Of a stretch of 64,000 nucleotides of DNA, positions 25,029 through 37,940 are shown in pieces. The DNA is from Musa acuminata AAA Group (taxonomy: Eukaryota > Streptophyta > Magnoliopsida > Zingiberales > Musaceae). Position 1 is the first letter of the stretch. The number at the start of each line of letters is the position of its first letter. The DNA is taken from positions 34,453,001-34,517,000 of the forward strand of contig NC_088330.1 of the NCBI RefSeq assembly GCF_036884655.1, read 5' to 3'. A program made the translations under genes and the position numbers. The notes under the pieces are model-generated. The model searched no databases. It was given only the letters and a program-made list of their open reading frames with translations, and had not been told where the DNA came from.

Positions 25029-26177
25029 TCATTTTGCCCAATGTAATGTATTATGTGGAATATTGACATTGAAGATAAGCAAATATTGGGGATGAATCAA
25101 TCAGAGATAACTTACTCTCTGATTGAAATTCCAAGATTCCTTCCCTTTTGCCTTTCTAGAATTTCTTTTTGCAGCATGCAGGAAGAAATGGATCTTAACC
25201 GACAAGGAATTCTTAAGTTGCAAGCAATTCCTGTGTTCTAAAATTTCTGTCTGTAATGCCAAGAAATGTTGCATTGGTTTCTCAATCGGAAATTTATCAA
25301 ACGATATTATAATACTTTATGGAAAAATATATGTTGGTCATAATATTAAGTTGGATTTGGATCGGATCCGCCTAATAACATCCTATTATGACAAAAATGA
25401 GTCCCTTTTTAGAAAAATCGGATCGATTTTGACTCAATGTGCATTGACTATCTCAAACAGAGCTCATTAGAAAATAAGAACAAAAATTAAAAAATGAAAA
25501 GTTTAAAACTAATAATTCGAACTTCATTACCACACTAGAGAAAAGTCCAGCTGCACCGAGGCATCAACTGTGACTTGATGAAGGGGCAGTTTGAAATTCT
25601 ATTTTAAATCTGAGAACATCATTCGATATGGGCTTTTCCTAAGCAAAATTGCTGTTATTGAAAGCAATTTAATCAAGTTAACAGATATGCAGCTAAACTG
25701 GAACAGCATCACCGCAAAAATGATTTCCCCATGGCTAGTAGATTGGTCAGCCGCAAACCAAGTCTGAATGTTAAAGAGTTACACTACTGCAATATTGCAT
25801 TTGCATCAGAATTCAAAATCGAACGTCAGTTTCTTTCAGGCTGGAAATTAAAAACCAAGGCTGCACAGCACCTTTTCTTAGTTACAAATGTCGATGAACG
25901 TTCTACCGTTGCCTCAACTTTTCTGGCTTACATTTCTTAAGTGTAACATTGTTACAACTGTCAAAGAACATTCTACCGTTGCCGCATATGTTCTTGCATC
26001 CAATTGCCTTTTCTTTATGGCACACTGCTCCAGGGAACTTTTTTCAGATCATCTAGCTGCTGATTTAGTCTTACCAATGGAGAGGTCCATGATGCTGACG
26101 ATAAGATCTTTGCATTCCAAAGTGTTATGTTTGTATAAATCACTTGCGAACCTTTCTAATGGAATTAGAGGTGGAAT
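24213..26177. other. intergenic: RHD3 leader/promoter side and SICKLE 3' side
   Basis: 24213-24420 is GC-rich and is probably the RHD3 5' UTR and core promoter (minus strand). From 24480 onward it is AT-rich with (TAA)n at 24480-24511 and (TA)n at 24667-24683 and 24965-25026. ORFs at 25053-26181 match nothing I know. The SICKLE 3' UTR should lie just below 26178. Confidence 0.5.
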
Positions 26178-29100
26178 CTAATCATCATTGACGGCCTCTT
26201 CCAAGGACGCTGCAAGGAATTCAGCGAGGCTTGACTTGGAACTGAACTGGTTTCTCTTCTCGGTTTCAGATACTTCGCTTTTCTTCCCGGATATTGATTC
26301 TGGAAGCCAATATCCTTGGCCAGCCATTGGCTCCAGTATATTTCCAACTACTGGTTCTAAGTCATGCCAAGGGTTCTCAATCATAGACTTCAAGTAGTAA
26401 CGCTCAATATCTTCTCGAGCTGAGGCTTTACCACTAAAACTTCGACCTCTACCACCACTTGGCCTAGGACTTGGGCCACCACAAAATTGTCGACCCCTGC
26501 CTCTTCCAGTAATAGATTGTGGACTATTACTAAAGGCAATGCTTCTAGGACTTTCTACTGGTCCAAAATGAGGGCTCCTAGGAACACTGTTGGAAGAGTA
26601 TGTGGGAAAGCCACTTCCACTGGATCTGTTCCAGGAACCTGGGCCACAAGCAGGGGATCCTCGGTACCCTGAGAAGGGAGTTGGCGACCGAACAGGGCTT
26701 CTCCATGGACTATTGTAAGGTACATGTGATGGTGTTCCATATGAGCTAGAATCTGGAGGCTGGGACATATGAAACTGCTGAACCGAAGCATAACTGCTAT
26801 CCATGTATGTGTTCCTTATTCCTGCTAGAACAAGAAAACATACCAAAAGATAATGCTCAACTTCATATACTTTGCTTTCAGGAAAATATTAGTAGCGATT
26901 CATTTTCAATACCAAAAGGAAAGAAATACAAAATAACAAAGAAATCACTAAACCAATTGAGGCCTGACCTATTGGCCAGTTCTCCTCTGTCTTGAACAAG
27001 TCTGTGTTTCAATCCTTGCAGAAGTGATGCTTATGTATTTGACCCATACAATTTTGTAGAAGGTTCCCATCCCATCCAATATTCTCGAAAATAAAATAAA
27101 ACTAAAAATTTACAATTGGAAGCAAGGATCTAAAACCCATTGTAATTTATTTTAACACTAAAGACCATTGTAATTTTAGATCCATGCATAAAAACACTAT
27201 AAACTTACACATTAACACCTTTAAAAACATAATGAAGCTAAACTGACACATTTTAGTAATTCATCTCTATTAGACACTATAAATTAACTGTTAGCTTAAA
27301 CTCTAACTTGCATTAACACCTTTAAAAACATAATGAAGCTAAAAACATTAGGGATATTTCAGGTACTTTATATTATTTAAAGATTCTTTAACTCATATCG
27401 ACTAGTGTTAACAACGGCTAGAGTTCTTAATTTGGGGTTATATATATTTTAACAACACTGGAAATGTGGAGGATCTTAATAATTGTAGGGATATATAAGC
27501 TATACTAAAGTTCTCAAGAATACATATGCAAAATCCTAATATTTAAATATGACAAAGACTGAGATATATATACATTGTTAGAATATGGCATTAAAGCCTT
27601 AATCTATTCATCATGAAAGAAACCATGCTTTTGTAGAATAAAAATGCATATGAAGAACTTATGATAAATAAATTATTACTTTAATTTTCATAACCATAAT
27701 CAGGTGTTCGATGCATCATTCAAGAGAAACAAAGTTCTTCCAAGAACCATCAACGAAAAATCAGCACAGTACCAAAAACTATCTGCTCTTTTTTACAAAC
27801 TGTTAAAAAATATATAACACAAAGTAGAATCTAGCATGCACCAAGACATACAATCAGCATATATTTTAATGATAAATACCAAGCAATTCCAAGCATATGA
27901 ATTTTACAGTCTGAAAGCTATTTCATGAACACTGAACAGACAAAATATGAAGAAAAGTTGGGTGGGTTAAATGAGAGATTGGTAGAGTTCATGGCACTTC
28001 GTAAGATCAATAAGAATCCTATCACATGACGTGTCATCTGACTTCATATAATTTGTTTCACAGCAGAAAACAAAAGTTTATAAAAGGGAGTTGAATTGTT
28101 TAAAACCCTTTCATTTAAAGATTTTTTGATGAGAACTGAATAGGTGCCAGTGTTAAACAAGTTGGAGAGGGTAACAAGAGAAAGATCTGACGAAGTTAAT
28201 TGCATTACTAAATCTTATCATATGGCTCATTGCCTGATCCCACTATTTAATGTGATTGAGATAAAACATAAGTTAAGAGGCAGTAGAAGTTCTGATGAAA
28301 TAATTGACTTTCACAATGTCCTACCACCGGAGGGGAGTTGATTCTAACTCCAGTTCTTGATTTACTGTTTTAAGCATGGATGTTTAACCCATCAATGAAA
28401 TAGAAAAGCTTTTATAAATAATAAGGTTCTCAATCAGTTGGAGGAAGGAAAAGAGAAACACCTCCAAGTCTTAGTTCAAGAAATAAAAAAAAAGGAAAAA
28501 AATTCAATGATCTTATACGAGTCTAACATATTCAGTCCAGTGATATGCAGATTGCAAAACCTTGGAAATCACTTTACAAGTGATTCCATAATGTGCCAAA
28601 CTAAAAGTACACCACACTATGGTGTTCTAGAAAAGCTAATCGCTAAAAATTTCCTTTTCTAACAAAACATAGACTCACATCAGGTTGAAAATCATCAAGA
28701 CCCTGAAAGACAATCCAAATTCCAGTCCTTAACCAAAGAACAAACAAGTTAAAATAATAACAAAAAGCAGAAAGACAATAATTTAAACCCAACACTTGGA
28801 TGGAGGTAGTCATCTTTTTCTACCTTATAAACAAATTGGACTAAAAAGTTATTCAAGTGAAGATCATAGAGGAAACCAGTTGAAATGGATTTCAAGATTT
28901 GGTTTGCAAAAAGAAGAGATATTAGGGGCGCTTTGAAGTGCATTTGGATAGTTATGTTGACTAGATCTCCATATGACTATAAGGGAATTGATATCCAATT
29001 CCTCTAAGCGAGCAAGGACTTAAAGGGAAGCTGTGCACAAGACTCCTGCCAATATGCGATTTTAGGAGGGTCAATGTACACAAACTTCCCCTTGCAAGCA

Positions 29101-29877
29101 AAGATGTCATTTTTGTAACTTATCTTCCCCTTGCAAGCAAAGATGTCATTTTTGTAACTTAAACCCTGGACACCTAGACCGAGGAGCAACTTTACTACCA
29201 CACCATGGCTTGCCTTCTTCCAACCGAGAAACAAGGAATTGCTAGAATTATAGAACTCCAATAAATCTAAATGGTATCATTACTCTTAAGTTGCGGACTC
29301 AAGAATGACAAAGATGAGGCTAAAACCTAGCTCTAAGGAGGGAGTATTATGCCCATCAGACGGCAACTTGCATGGATGATTAACCTGAGTTACTTGCAAG
29401 GAAATTTCCCTCGCATTAAAAACCAAAAGCATGCATCAATTCTTTCAGCTATTTACAATCAGAATCAAAAAATATTCACCTAAATCAAATCAATAGGAAG
29501 GAAAAGACAAGAAATAAAAGAAATTCGGAATTACCACTAGGGAAGGTTGATTGCGGCGGCGGCGGCGGAGGAGTAGGAGGATGAGGGAGGTAGGGGGAAG
29601 AGGGACTAAATCCGGCGGCGCCGGTGCCCACGCCTCTCATCCTCTTAGCGGCCGAGAAGGTCGACATCGGATCGGAATAGAACTCGAACCTGGGGGCGGG
29701 CGGCGGGGGGCTCTCGAGGCCCCCTGGCAGCGGAACCGGAGGTTCTGAGAGAAGCGGCAGCGGCAGCGGCAGGGGCACCGGCGCCGAGGCTGGAGAGGAA
29801 TAGGGGGAAGCGGCGGCCCGTGAGGCCTCCGTGCGCATGGCTTGAAGCCTCTCCCTCCTCTTCGCCGAATCCTCCAT
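26178..29877 (-). CDS. SIC: SICKLE-like proline-rich nuclear protein
   Basis: Two coding exons, 29877-29535 and 26821-26178, join in phase 1 (Ser-Gly-Ile across the junction) to give 328 residues. I start at 29877, where MEDSAKRRERLQAMRTEA matches the conserved SICKLE N-terminus; the codon further upstream in frame is GTG. After it come Pro/Leu-rich segments, then a Ser-Pro-Arg block with repeated SPR/SPRS and GRGRGR-like motifs. The conserved C-terminal helix RYYLKSMIENPWHDLEPVVG follows at about residues 248-267, and the protein ends acidic. In Arabidopsis, SICKLE affects microRNA accumulation, intron turnover and temperature-dependent splicing; that role is transferred by homology. The 2.7 kb intron contains small tandem repeats. 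Confidence 0.85.
27210..27341. repeat. 31-bp direct repeat in SICKLE intron
   Basis: cattaacacctttaaaaaca and the following bases to gaagcta occur at 27211-27240 and again at 27311-27341, about 101 bp apart. Probably a local duplication. Confidence 0.7.
29083..29161. repeat. 39-bp tandem duplication in SICKLE intron
   Basis: Two near-perfect adjacent copies of a unit containing cttccccttgcaagcaaaga and tgtcatttttgtaactta. The repeated peptide in the minus-strand short ORF here (SYKNDIFACKGK) comes from this duplication and is not evidence for a gene. Confidence 0.8.
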
Positions 29878-30165
29878 GGAAACCACGACGCGGATCCGAA
29901 ACGGGCGAGGAATCCCTAAAGCTCGCGAGCGCGTGCAAACAGCAGAGGGCCAAGAGACCTCTTTGATTCCGGATTCAAGGACACCATCACAACCGTTGAA
30001 TGGATTTTGATATTAGCGTTATCATCCGAGTATAGTCGGATCATATGCAATTATTGCAACGAATCCCGCCTCATTCTAGGGTTGTGGTCTTGTTCCTTTT
30101 TCTTGATCTTTTAGGGTAAATTTCCACAGAAAAAATTCTCGCAATCCGCCCCTATTTCAAAAAAA

Positions 30166-30168
<3 letters not shown>

Positions 30169-30248
<80 letters not shown>
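30169..30248. repeat. (TA)n microsatellite
   Basis: About 80 bases of pure TA, not part of the inverted-repeat element family of the RHD3 introns since those flanks are absent. Similar pure tracts occur at 20411-20448, 24965-25026, 40389-40442 and 63934-64000. Confidence 0.9.
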
Positions 30249-30250
<2 letters not shown>

Positions 30251-32684
30251 CTCTACCTTAACATCACTCATTATCGATTTTGTCTTTGACCCAACCAACA
30301 CTTTTCGCCCTTGATTATCTTCGTCTTCACATGCTTGCTTATTAGTCAAAGACCGTGATCCTCGTTGGTCAACGATCGTAACTTTCATTAACTGATCATC
30401 ATGTGCCTTACTTTTATCATCTTTGCTCGCGATACAAGAGCCAATGATGACGACATAGGTAGTTGCACACTAAGGCATAAGCAATGAGTAATTTCTCACC
30501 CTCACCATCCTTAGCTTACGGGGACCATCGACTAGTATGGAAACACACCGAAAAGGAGATGGTAAGGCAAAGATACAAGCAAGGCTATGAATAAAGACAA
30601 CAATGGATCCAATAGAGATAAGGGTTAAATTTAAAAAAAAAAAACACCATGATAGAAACAAGAGTGCTCAGTCTAAAATTTTCAGAACTAAGGGTTTTTT
30701 TAGAAATTTATCATTTTATAATGTCTTATATTCTTAAAAATCCCCAATTGAACTAGATATTGGGGAATATCTTTCGGAGTAACAAAATTATACTGATTCT
30801 ATGCACCAAAGAATTATTTAATTATGATGTTTTAATATCAAATCAGACATGTAAAGTACTTTTAATATTAGAAACCTTACTTAACCAAGTATATATAAAT
30901 AGGACAGGCAATTGGATGTGGAGTCAATATAAATGCTTTCAATTACTTTACCAGAGACTGTCAGACTTGAATGCACTCAAGCCTCTGTAATTAAGCTCCC
31001 ATATGCTACCTTAAGAGTTTCCAGTGATATGTATCTCTGAACAATAAAGCCTCAGTTAGTAAATCATCTTTTACATGTATGAAGCTTCTAATTTTCTTGG
31101 CTAAGATCATTTAAGAGGGTTGACTTAACAATGACTTCAAGTAACTCACAACAGGTTAGAATTCCAAGTGTAGGTCCTGTGTTTTCTCAAAAATCTTTAT
31201 TTTATTAGGACTCACAACAATGAGGTTATCATCTTTTTCCCCTTGAAAATAATCTGTTGCTTTTAACATATACCATATGAAGGTCAATTAGGCATACATT
31301 TTCCTGGTTTCTTGATATGTTACTACACATCAAAGTTGGAATTAGACATGTGTATATCACCTGTAATGAACACCATGAGCAGTGTCTTTGTTCTTCTGTA
31401 GGTGAAACTTGTCTGGAATCAGACTCTCTGTTTCTTAGGGTGTCAGAAAGCTATCACAAAGTACATGATTTGAGTTTGCATTTGTCTATCTGTTCACGAG
31501 CTGCAGCTTCAAATGAGAGAACATATCTGCTTCCAAGAACAGCACCAATGGTCGATCATCCCTTGAAAGTTCTTTGAGTTGTAGGTAGCATAGCGTCTCT
31601 TAGAAAACCCTTAACCATCAAGAACAGGACTAAGGAATGATTCAGTATTGAACTGCCAAGGGAAAACGTAAATGATGCAGAAAAGAACAAAAGCATGTAA
31701 ACAAACCAGACTTGGGAGGCAAATTCACTGTAGTGAAGATAAATGGATGCATACAATTACTGATGCAGACATGTTTGGATTCAGATCTAAGAAGAAACCT
31801 AAAACCAGTGAGCAGAGCCATCTTTGCTTGCTGAGATGCGAAGAAATGGCACACACCATGTGCCTCCCTGTGACCGTGCCGAGCAAGTGCAACACATGCA
31901 AGCGAAAATATTCCGTGTGTTTCCGGAATGACGCTTGCATGCGCGACAATGAGCTCCTCCAGAGCGCGATCAAAGGCGACATGAGCTCTCCAACGCAATC
32001 GAGTACTGTAAACTATAGGATCGATCATCTCCCTCTTCCCTTCATTGGATTATATTCAATGGAGTACTGCAACCACACTCCTCATTGAGGCGAGGGAGGT
32101 GAGGACCACGCACCTCAGTTGTCTGAATCTAGGGTTTCTTTACATTTTCTTGTCAGCAGCAACCCATGGACGCAACGCGACCTGCAAAACAGTATGATGG
32201 CCTTGTCGATACCCAGAAGGTCTGTGCTTCTTCCAGCTAACTCGAAACGATATATGATCACGGTGGTGGCATGGGCTGGCAAGTGTTTCACCGGTCATCT
32301 CAAGGTGGGATGCTTATTAGTACAAGATGCTAGGTTTACTTGTACTGCAGTCTAAGAGTAGGGCTAACATGCATGCAAACAAAGGGAATCAGTGTGGTCG
32401 GATTCAGCATGTGGTTCTCTGCAAAGGAAGACAAGGGAAGAGCCCTTTCCTTTGGATTCTAACCCCATCTTAAACGCTGTCATTCAACAGCCAAGTTGAG
32501 GATACCAAATGCACCGAACACAAGTATGATTATAGGGAGGAGAATGGTGAAGCTTAATTGCATGAATCTTTCGTCAACTGTTGCAGACTTTGTTTACATT
32601 GGAAGGAGTGTGTAAACTAAGTTACAAAGGGTTCACTGCATGTTACTTAGATTCCTCAACGATTTGTTTCTTTTGCCTCGGTAG

Positions 32685-32691
32685 TATAAAG
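32685..32691 (+). promoter_or_regulatory. possible TATA box for the first MIR167 gene
   Basis: TATAAAG lies about 530 bp before the mature miRNA, a plausible distance for a plant MIR promoter. There is no other support, and it could be chance. Confidence 0.25.
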
Positions 32692-33210
32692 CCTCGAAAC
32701 CCTACTGGTGTGCATCCGCTCACATATGGAAAGGTGAGGCAGTCAAATCCTTCCTTCGCCTTCTCCTCCCATACTCCTATCTGTCTGAAATCCAATCCTC
32801 AGTCTTTACAGTCAGAATCCATCTTACGGATGCTTGTTCTCTTCCCATCTCCTTTCTCTACAAATCAGGGATCTGTGTCATACTCCCCACAAACCTTTTC
32901 TCTAGTGTTCACTCATCACCTGTGTCGTCCTTCTTCTTCTGATCTCTTCCCCCTTTTTCTCTTCATGTGTAAGATTCTTTTTTATCTGCTTCTTCTATTA
33001 TGCATCACATATGCATGGATTTTACGTCGAGAACTTTATGGGTTCTCCTATAGATCTTGGATTTTTTTTTCTTTTCCTTTCTCTTGCAAATCGAATCTAA
33101 ACTGATTCAAACTATTGACTTCACGTACTAATCTCTTTCAGACCGGTTCACCTCTCAGATCTTCCTCTCTCTATATCCTCCGATGGAAGTTGCCGGAAGA
33201 AGTGCCCAAG

Positions 33211-33392
33211 GGAATGAGTGAAGCTGCCAGCATGATCTAGCTCAAGGATAAAAGCTAGATTTTGATCATAAACCCTCTTGTAGCTTTGAAGGAACTTGGC
33301 CATAAACATGAATCCTGGAGATGCCAAAGAATGAAAACATGATTAAAGGACATTAATCCTGGCTAGGTCATGCTCTGGCAGCTTCATTTCTT
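33211..33392 (+). ncRNA. MIR167: MIR167 precursor, first copy
   Basis: 33219-33239 reads TGAAGCTGCCAGCATGATCT plus A, the exact 21-nt miR167 of plants. The other arm at 33362-33386 (ctaggtcatg, ct, ctggcagcttca) pairs with it: twelve perfect pairs at the 5' end of the miRNA, a two-base bulge in the star arm, five more pairs, one G:U, then four pairs. The loop between the arms is long, about 120 nt. miR167 guides cleavage of ARF6 and ARF8 mRNAs and so tunes auxin responses, for example in flowers (established for the family). Polymerase II promoter and transcript ends are not determined. Confidence 0.92.
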
Positions 33393-36300
33393 CCCTTGCT
33401 GGGCGCAATAGATGCACCACCACCACCATGACAGGGAAGACGAGAAAGGAGAATAGCAGTGTAAGTATGCCTTTTCTTATGCTGATTGACATGGTCATGC
33501 TTCTTGTCCATTGCATCCATGAATTCTCTTATCAGTTGGTACAGTACTACCCCATGGCCAGCAGGATCCACTTTACTTGCCTTTGATTCTAGTTTTATCT
33601 TTGTCTGCTGAAGGGTGCTATTGGGGAACAAAGTACCCCGGTATGTGAGTGTGGGCTCAAATGTTTGTGCTGTTTATATCAAATCCATGACAGTAGGACA
33701 GTAATCCAGCTATATCTCCATGGATTCTTTATTCCTATCTTTCCTTGTACACTTGTGTGTGCAAGTTAAAAAAGTTACATGATCTGATATCAGTGAAGCT
33801 TCACCTCCTCCATGTTGAATTTACAGTAGCTTACAGAAGATGGAGGTGAATCATGTATCACGTGCACTTCAAATCAACATCCTCCAGGTCCAGTATGTCT
33901 GCTTCCATTGTGCATTGAGGTGACACATCTCAAGTGCTTGCAATTGGTCTGCTATGATCGGGTCATCATCAGCATGATAAAAAGGTTGCAGTCTCAGCTA
34001 CTTCAGGACTTTGGCCTAATCTGGCTCAAGCACTTGCCTTTGCTGTGGATTGATTGATGTTAAAGAGCATCCATGTAAAACAATATGTACATTCTATTCA
34101 TGTTGTTTTGCAAGAGCGGGAACATAGAGGATCAGTCTTTAGATTTGCATGACTTGAATCCAGCCTTGAAGTCCACAAGAGGCATTCAGAATCTTGATGA
34201 AATAAACTCACATCTATAAGCATTTATCACCTATATACTCATTTGCACAATTGAAAGTGAAAAATGTAGTGATCTATTGCACAACATTCATGATTTTGTC
34301 ACTAAACCTAGTTTGATATTTAAGATACAAGTGGGAAAATAAGAAGAAAAAAAAAAGACTGTGGTGTCAATTAAGAACAAACAATGTGTGTGGTCAAAAT
34401 GAAGCTTCAATTAACTGAATGATGCAACATTCCAAATGTGTTGCTGCTTGTCACTCTCAGAATCCCTTAATGGTTGTCTCAATCCATGAAATAGTTTGTA
34501 CCTGCAGATATGTATAACCAGCTCATAATCCTGTCTGCCTCTACAACAAAATAGTTTCATCCATATATATTGGTCTTAGTTGAACAATATGTATACTCTA
34601 TGAGCCTTTTGGACATCATCATGATATGACATTCAGAATAGTCTTGGTGCATATCACCAGAGTAGATGCCTAAAGTGAATGATTTTTTTTTTCTCTTATA
34701 GTATGTTTAAAGTGAGTGTTTGATGCCAAACAAGGATCCAATGTGACAGGCCATGAATCATTTTTGCACTCACACTGCAATATGATTGCTTTTGTATATG
34801 GCTTTGACAACTAAGATGATGGAAGCCATTTTTATTGGCTTCCATGTCAGTCATGTATGCTTTGAACTCATTGACCTATCAACATATGGCTTTCTGTAGG
34901 CTTATCTGACTCAATTTAGGGTCTCAACTATGACAAATTCCTGACCTTCAACAGGTGCCAGCACATCAGTAAAGCTTCACCTGGAACATTCCATCACTGT
35001 TACAAGAAATTGATGTTTGCTCCAGATTTATCCTTGTCCCTTGAAATTATACTTCTGTTGATTGTATATGTCAATGAAAATAATCCACAATTAAGTAAAA
35101 AAGATTTTAGTCAAGTGAAAAGTTTTCACTATCACAATTATACTTCTATTGGAGTCCACTTATCTGTGATAACTAGCAAAATTTGTGTGATAATTTTGAA
35201 GGAAAAAGGTCATTAGAACAGAAAGATACATGAAAGTGTATTCACATAGAGTTGATTAATTAACCTTGTAGATGCAAAACCCTACACTCCCTCAAACTGT
35301 ACAAATGGCCTCATATGTCTAATCTTCCTGTGTTGGAATTTTTTATTGGCTTCCAGGAATGTCAAGCTTAGGCACTTTTCCTTGAAGTCTTTGTGATTCC
35401 TCTGTCAAGATATTGAAGTTCCTCAAGGTTGCTTTGTCAAGCAAACCTCAAGACCTAAATAGGTGTTAGTTACACCAAGAGAGATGAAGAAAAATCCCTT
35501 ACTTTAGTTGTAAGACAACAACAAATGCTGATAGGAACTAATTAGCAGTTAGTGTGGCTACATTTTAGGATGATTGTTTTGGCTCTTGGGAACTACTTGT
35601 GGCTTTCCAAAGCAAACAGAGAAGAAAGTCCAAGCAACTCCAGAAACTTCCAAAGTTGCTAATGGTTCACCAAGATCTTCTTTCTTCTCTCTGGATCAAG
35701 ATCTTTTTTATACTGTGAAATGTTTCCACCATCATGTTATTCCTGGTTGAGTCTTTTTTAAGAGCATTTCCTGTATCATTATGGACACTTACTGGTGCTA
35801 GCATAGATAAAAATGCATTAAACTCCTCTTCTTTCCTTTGGGGTGATGTTAGAGAGGATGTGAGTGATGGTTGGATCAGATTGAGTCAATTCTATGATCA
35901 GTGTCATCCTTGACACAACCAGTAAACTTATCCTGCCATGTGTTCATAAGGATTGTGATATTTAATCCAAAGGCATTATACATTTATATCCTATCTTGCT
36001 TTGTCACCATAGCATCTTACAGTATTCCTTGTATTCCTTCAAATAAAATAAATTATTCCCTAGATTGTGAAGAATAGTTTCGATTGCAACCCTCAACTTA
36101 TTATGAAGAACAAATCTATGAGACACCCAACTTAACAAGTCTGACATCAATGTCAAAACTTAAAAGGAGACAGCCTCTTGTGATTTTCCTGTTGAATCAT
36201 ATGTTTTAACAGTATTTATTTTTGTATGTTCTTAAACCTCTTGTACTAAAAGTACAAGATAATTAGAGGTTAATATATAGGTGCAATTACCAACAAATTA

Positions 36301-37392
36301 ATTAAAAGAAGTCACATCCAACTGATTGGAGCTGCTCCTTGCTAAACTTTCCTTCAACCTGCATTTGGTCTCATGAAGAGAGCAGAAGACACCATGCAGA
36401 AAATGTTGGCATGTTTAATTGATGTGGTTACACTGTCACCTGTTGCAGACCCTTCTGAATCAGGCCAAGTCCATTGAATGCAATGATTTAACATGCACCA
36501 AAAAAAAAGAAAACTGGATATGTATACTTTCTTGTGTCTCCTTTTGCAACTTTTGAGTGCCAAATCAATTGCTGTCAATGAACTAATAGTGCAGAGCAGT
36601 GGACTTGCAAGAGTATCCAAACAGTGGTCCTCAAGGAAGACTCACATGAACCACAACCTATCAGCCTACAAGCTGTAGGACAAATACTTTTAGACCATCA
36701 ATAATCAAGTCCAGATGTTTTCATGGAAGGCATACACACACACACCCCTCATATGGCATTGAAATATTTATGCAACCACTGTTTGGCCAGTACAACTACC
36801 ACTTGGATCCACAGAAAAATCACTGTTAGTCTACTGATTAAGCAAGGACTGATGTGAACATTAGATAGCTCAACCAAAGTTTTCTTAGAGTTTATTTGCT
36901 TTAGGTTTGTCACTGGTAAACAGCCTTCTGCTTTGTAGTTTCTGAATTGGGTGTGGTGAAAGCTTGGCCAGTGCCATGAAGACAAGCCTCCAAATAAGCA
37001 GCAACAAAGCCAACTATTAATCAGTTTAATTTGATATGAGATACGTAAGTAGTTAACAGCTAATTTGCCAAAGAAAAAGGCAATTGATATCTTTCTATGT
37101 CAAACACTGAAGAATGAGAAAGTAAAGTGATTGCAGTGACAGAAGATGGAAGCTATCATTTCATAATTAATGGAGTCAAGATCATGTGAACCAGTCCTTC
37201 AAAGATAACAGTAAGACAAGCTGACAGTCCAACAAAAATCTTTGATCAGAAAAATACAAAGAAAAAAAAAAATCATATAATGCCCATATTGTTGTCATTG
37301 TCTTGATGATATGAAATTATTATTATTGTTGTTTATTAGAGAGATCTAAGCTAACGGTCATTTAGTAACATGGCCTTGTTACATTGGAATGC

Positions 37393-37433
<41 letters not shown>

Positions 37434-37860
37434 TTCTCCTCTCATGGTGATGCTGAGGAGAGACAAAGGGAACTCTGCATGCAGATTGGTCCCTCAACTC
37501 CCTCTCTCTCCTAACGAAACGTGGAGATGCATGAGAAAGGTCAGTCCAAAAGCTATTATAAGCTCACACTAAAAATATAGGAGCCTTTATTCTTTGTGGT
37601 GGTGGGTGGTGGCCTCTGCATGACCTTCTTCAATATCCCTTTCTTAGGGACCACCACCCCCCTCCCTTTATATTGTAGACTTCCTTGGAACCTATGGTAA
37701 CCCCAAAAATACCAAAGGCCAGGAAATGCACTCCAGCCTTCTTCTTTCCTCCTCCCCTTCTTGCTATCTGTCAGTCCTCTCACCATCCCAAGCCTCTCTC
37801 ATACCCTCCTTCTATCCCTTCATCCGCTCACTCTGTGTGGATAGATCAGATGGTGCACCG
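33393..37860. other. spacer between the two MIR167 copies
   Basis: This 4.5 kb stretch is AT-rich without a convincing ORF, RNA hairpin or transposon. An (AC)n tract lies at 37395-37430, about 440 bp before the second hairpin. The minus ORF 33368-33631 overlaps the MIR167 star arm and is not a gene. Confidence 0.5.
37395..37430. repeat. (AC)n microsatellite
   Basis: Eighteen CA dinucleotides about 440 bp upstream of the second MIR167 hairpin. Confidence 0.9.
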
Positions 37861-37940
37861 TAAGGAGATAAAGCTGCCAGCATGATCTGATCTTTCCCCT
37901 CATAAGAAGCCAATCAGATCATCTGGCAGTTTCATCTGCT
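37861..37940 (+). ncRNA. MIR167: MIR167 precursor, second copy with variant mature sequence
   Basis: 37869-37890 reads TAAAGCTGCCAGCATGATCT plus GA, which is miR167 with A in place of G at base 2. The opposite arm 37915-37937 (cagatcatctggcagtttca) pairs with it across a short loop of about 24 nt. The star keeps the C that would pair with the usual G, so base 2 is now an A:C mismatch. The locus lies 4.65 kb downstream of the first copy on the same strand. Hairpin geometry is good; whether the variant is processed and loaded is unknown. Confidence 0.85.

Larger units (their letters stand above)
29878..33210. other. intergenic between SICKLE (minus) and MIR167 (plus)
   Basis: It holds the SICKLE promoter side (29880-30100), a long (TA)n tract at 30169-30248 and otherwise AT-rich sequence. 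From about 31850 to 33200 it should contain the promoter and 5' part of the first MIR167 primary transcript. The 174-residue ORF at 32581-33105 is low-complexity and unlike any family I know. Confidence 0.5.

Noticed and set aside
31642..32088. Overlapping ORFs of 128 and 138 codons on both strands
   Set aside because: Neither has a recognisable family, start context or splice support; overlapping ORFs in moderately GC-rich DNA arise by chance.
32581..33105. 174-codon ORF upstream of the first MIR167
   Set aside because: Composition is Ser/Phe/Leu-rich, with no known domain, and it lies where the primary miRNA transcript is expected.
34184..34205. agaatcttgatga resembles the start of miR172
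   Set aside because: Only the first 13 bases match, the rest (aataaactc) does not, and no pairing arm is evident nearby.
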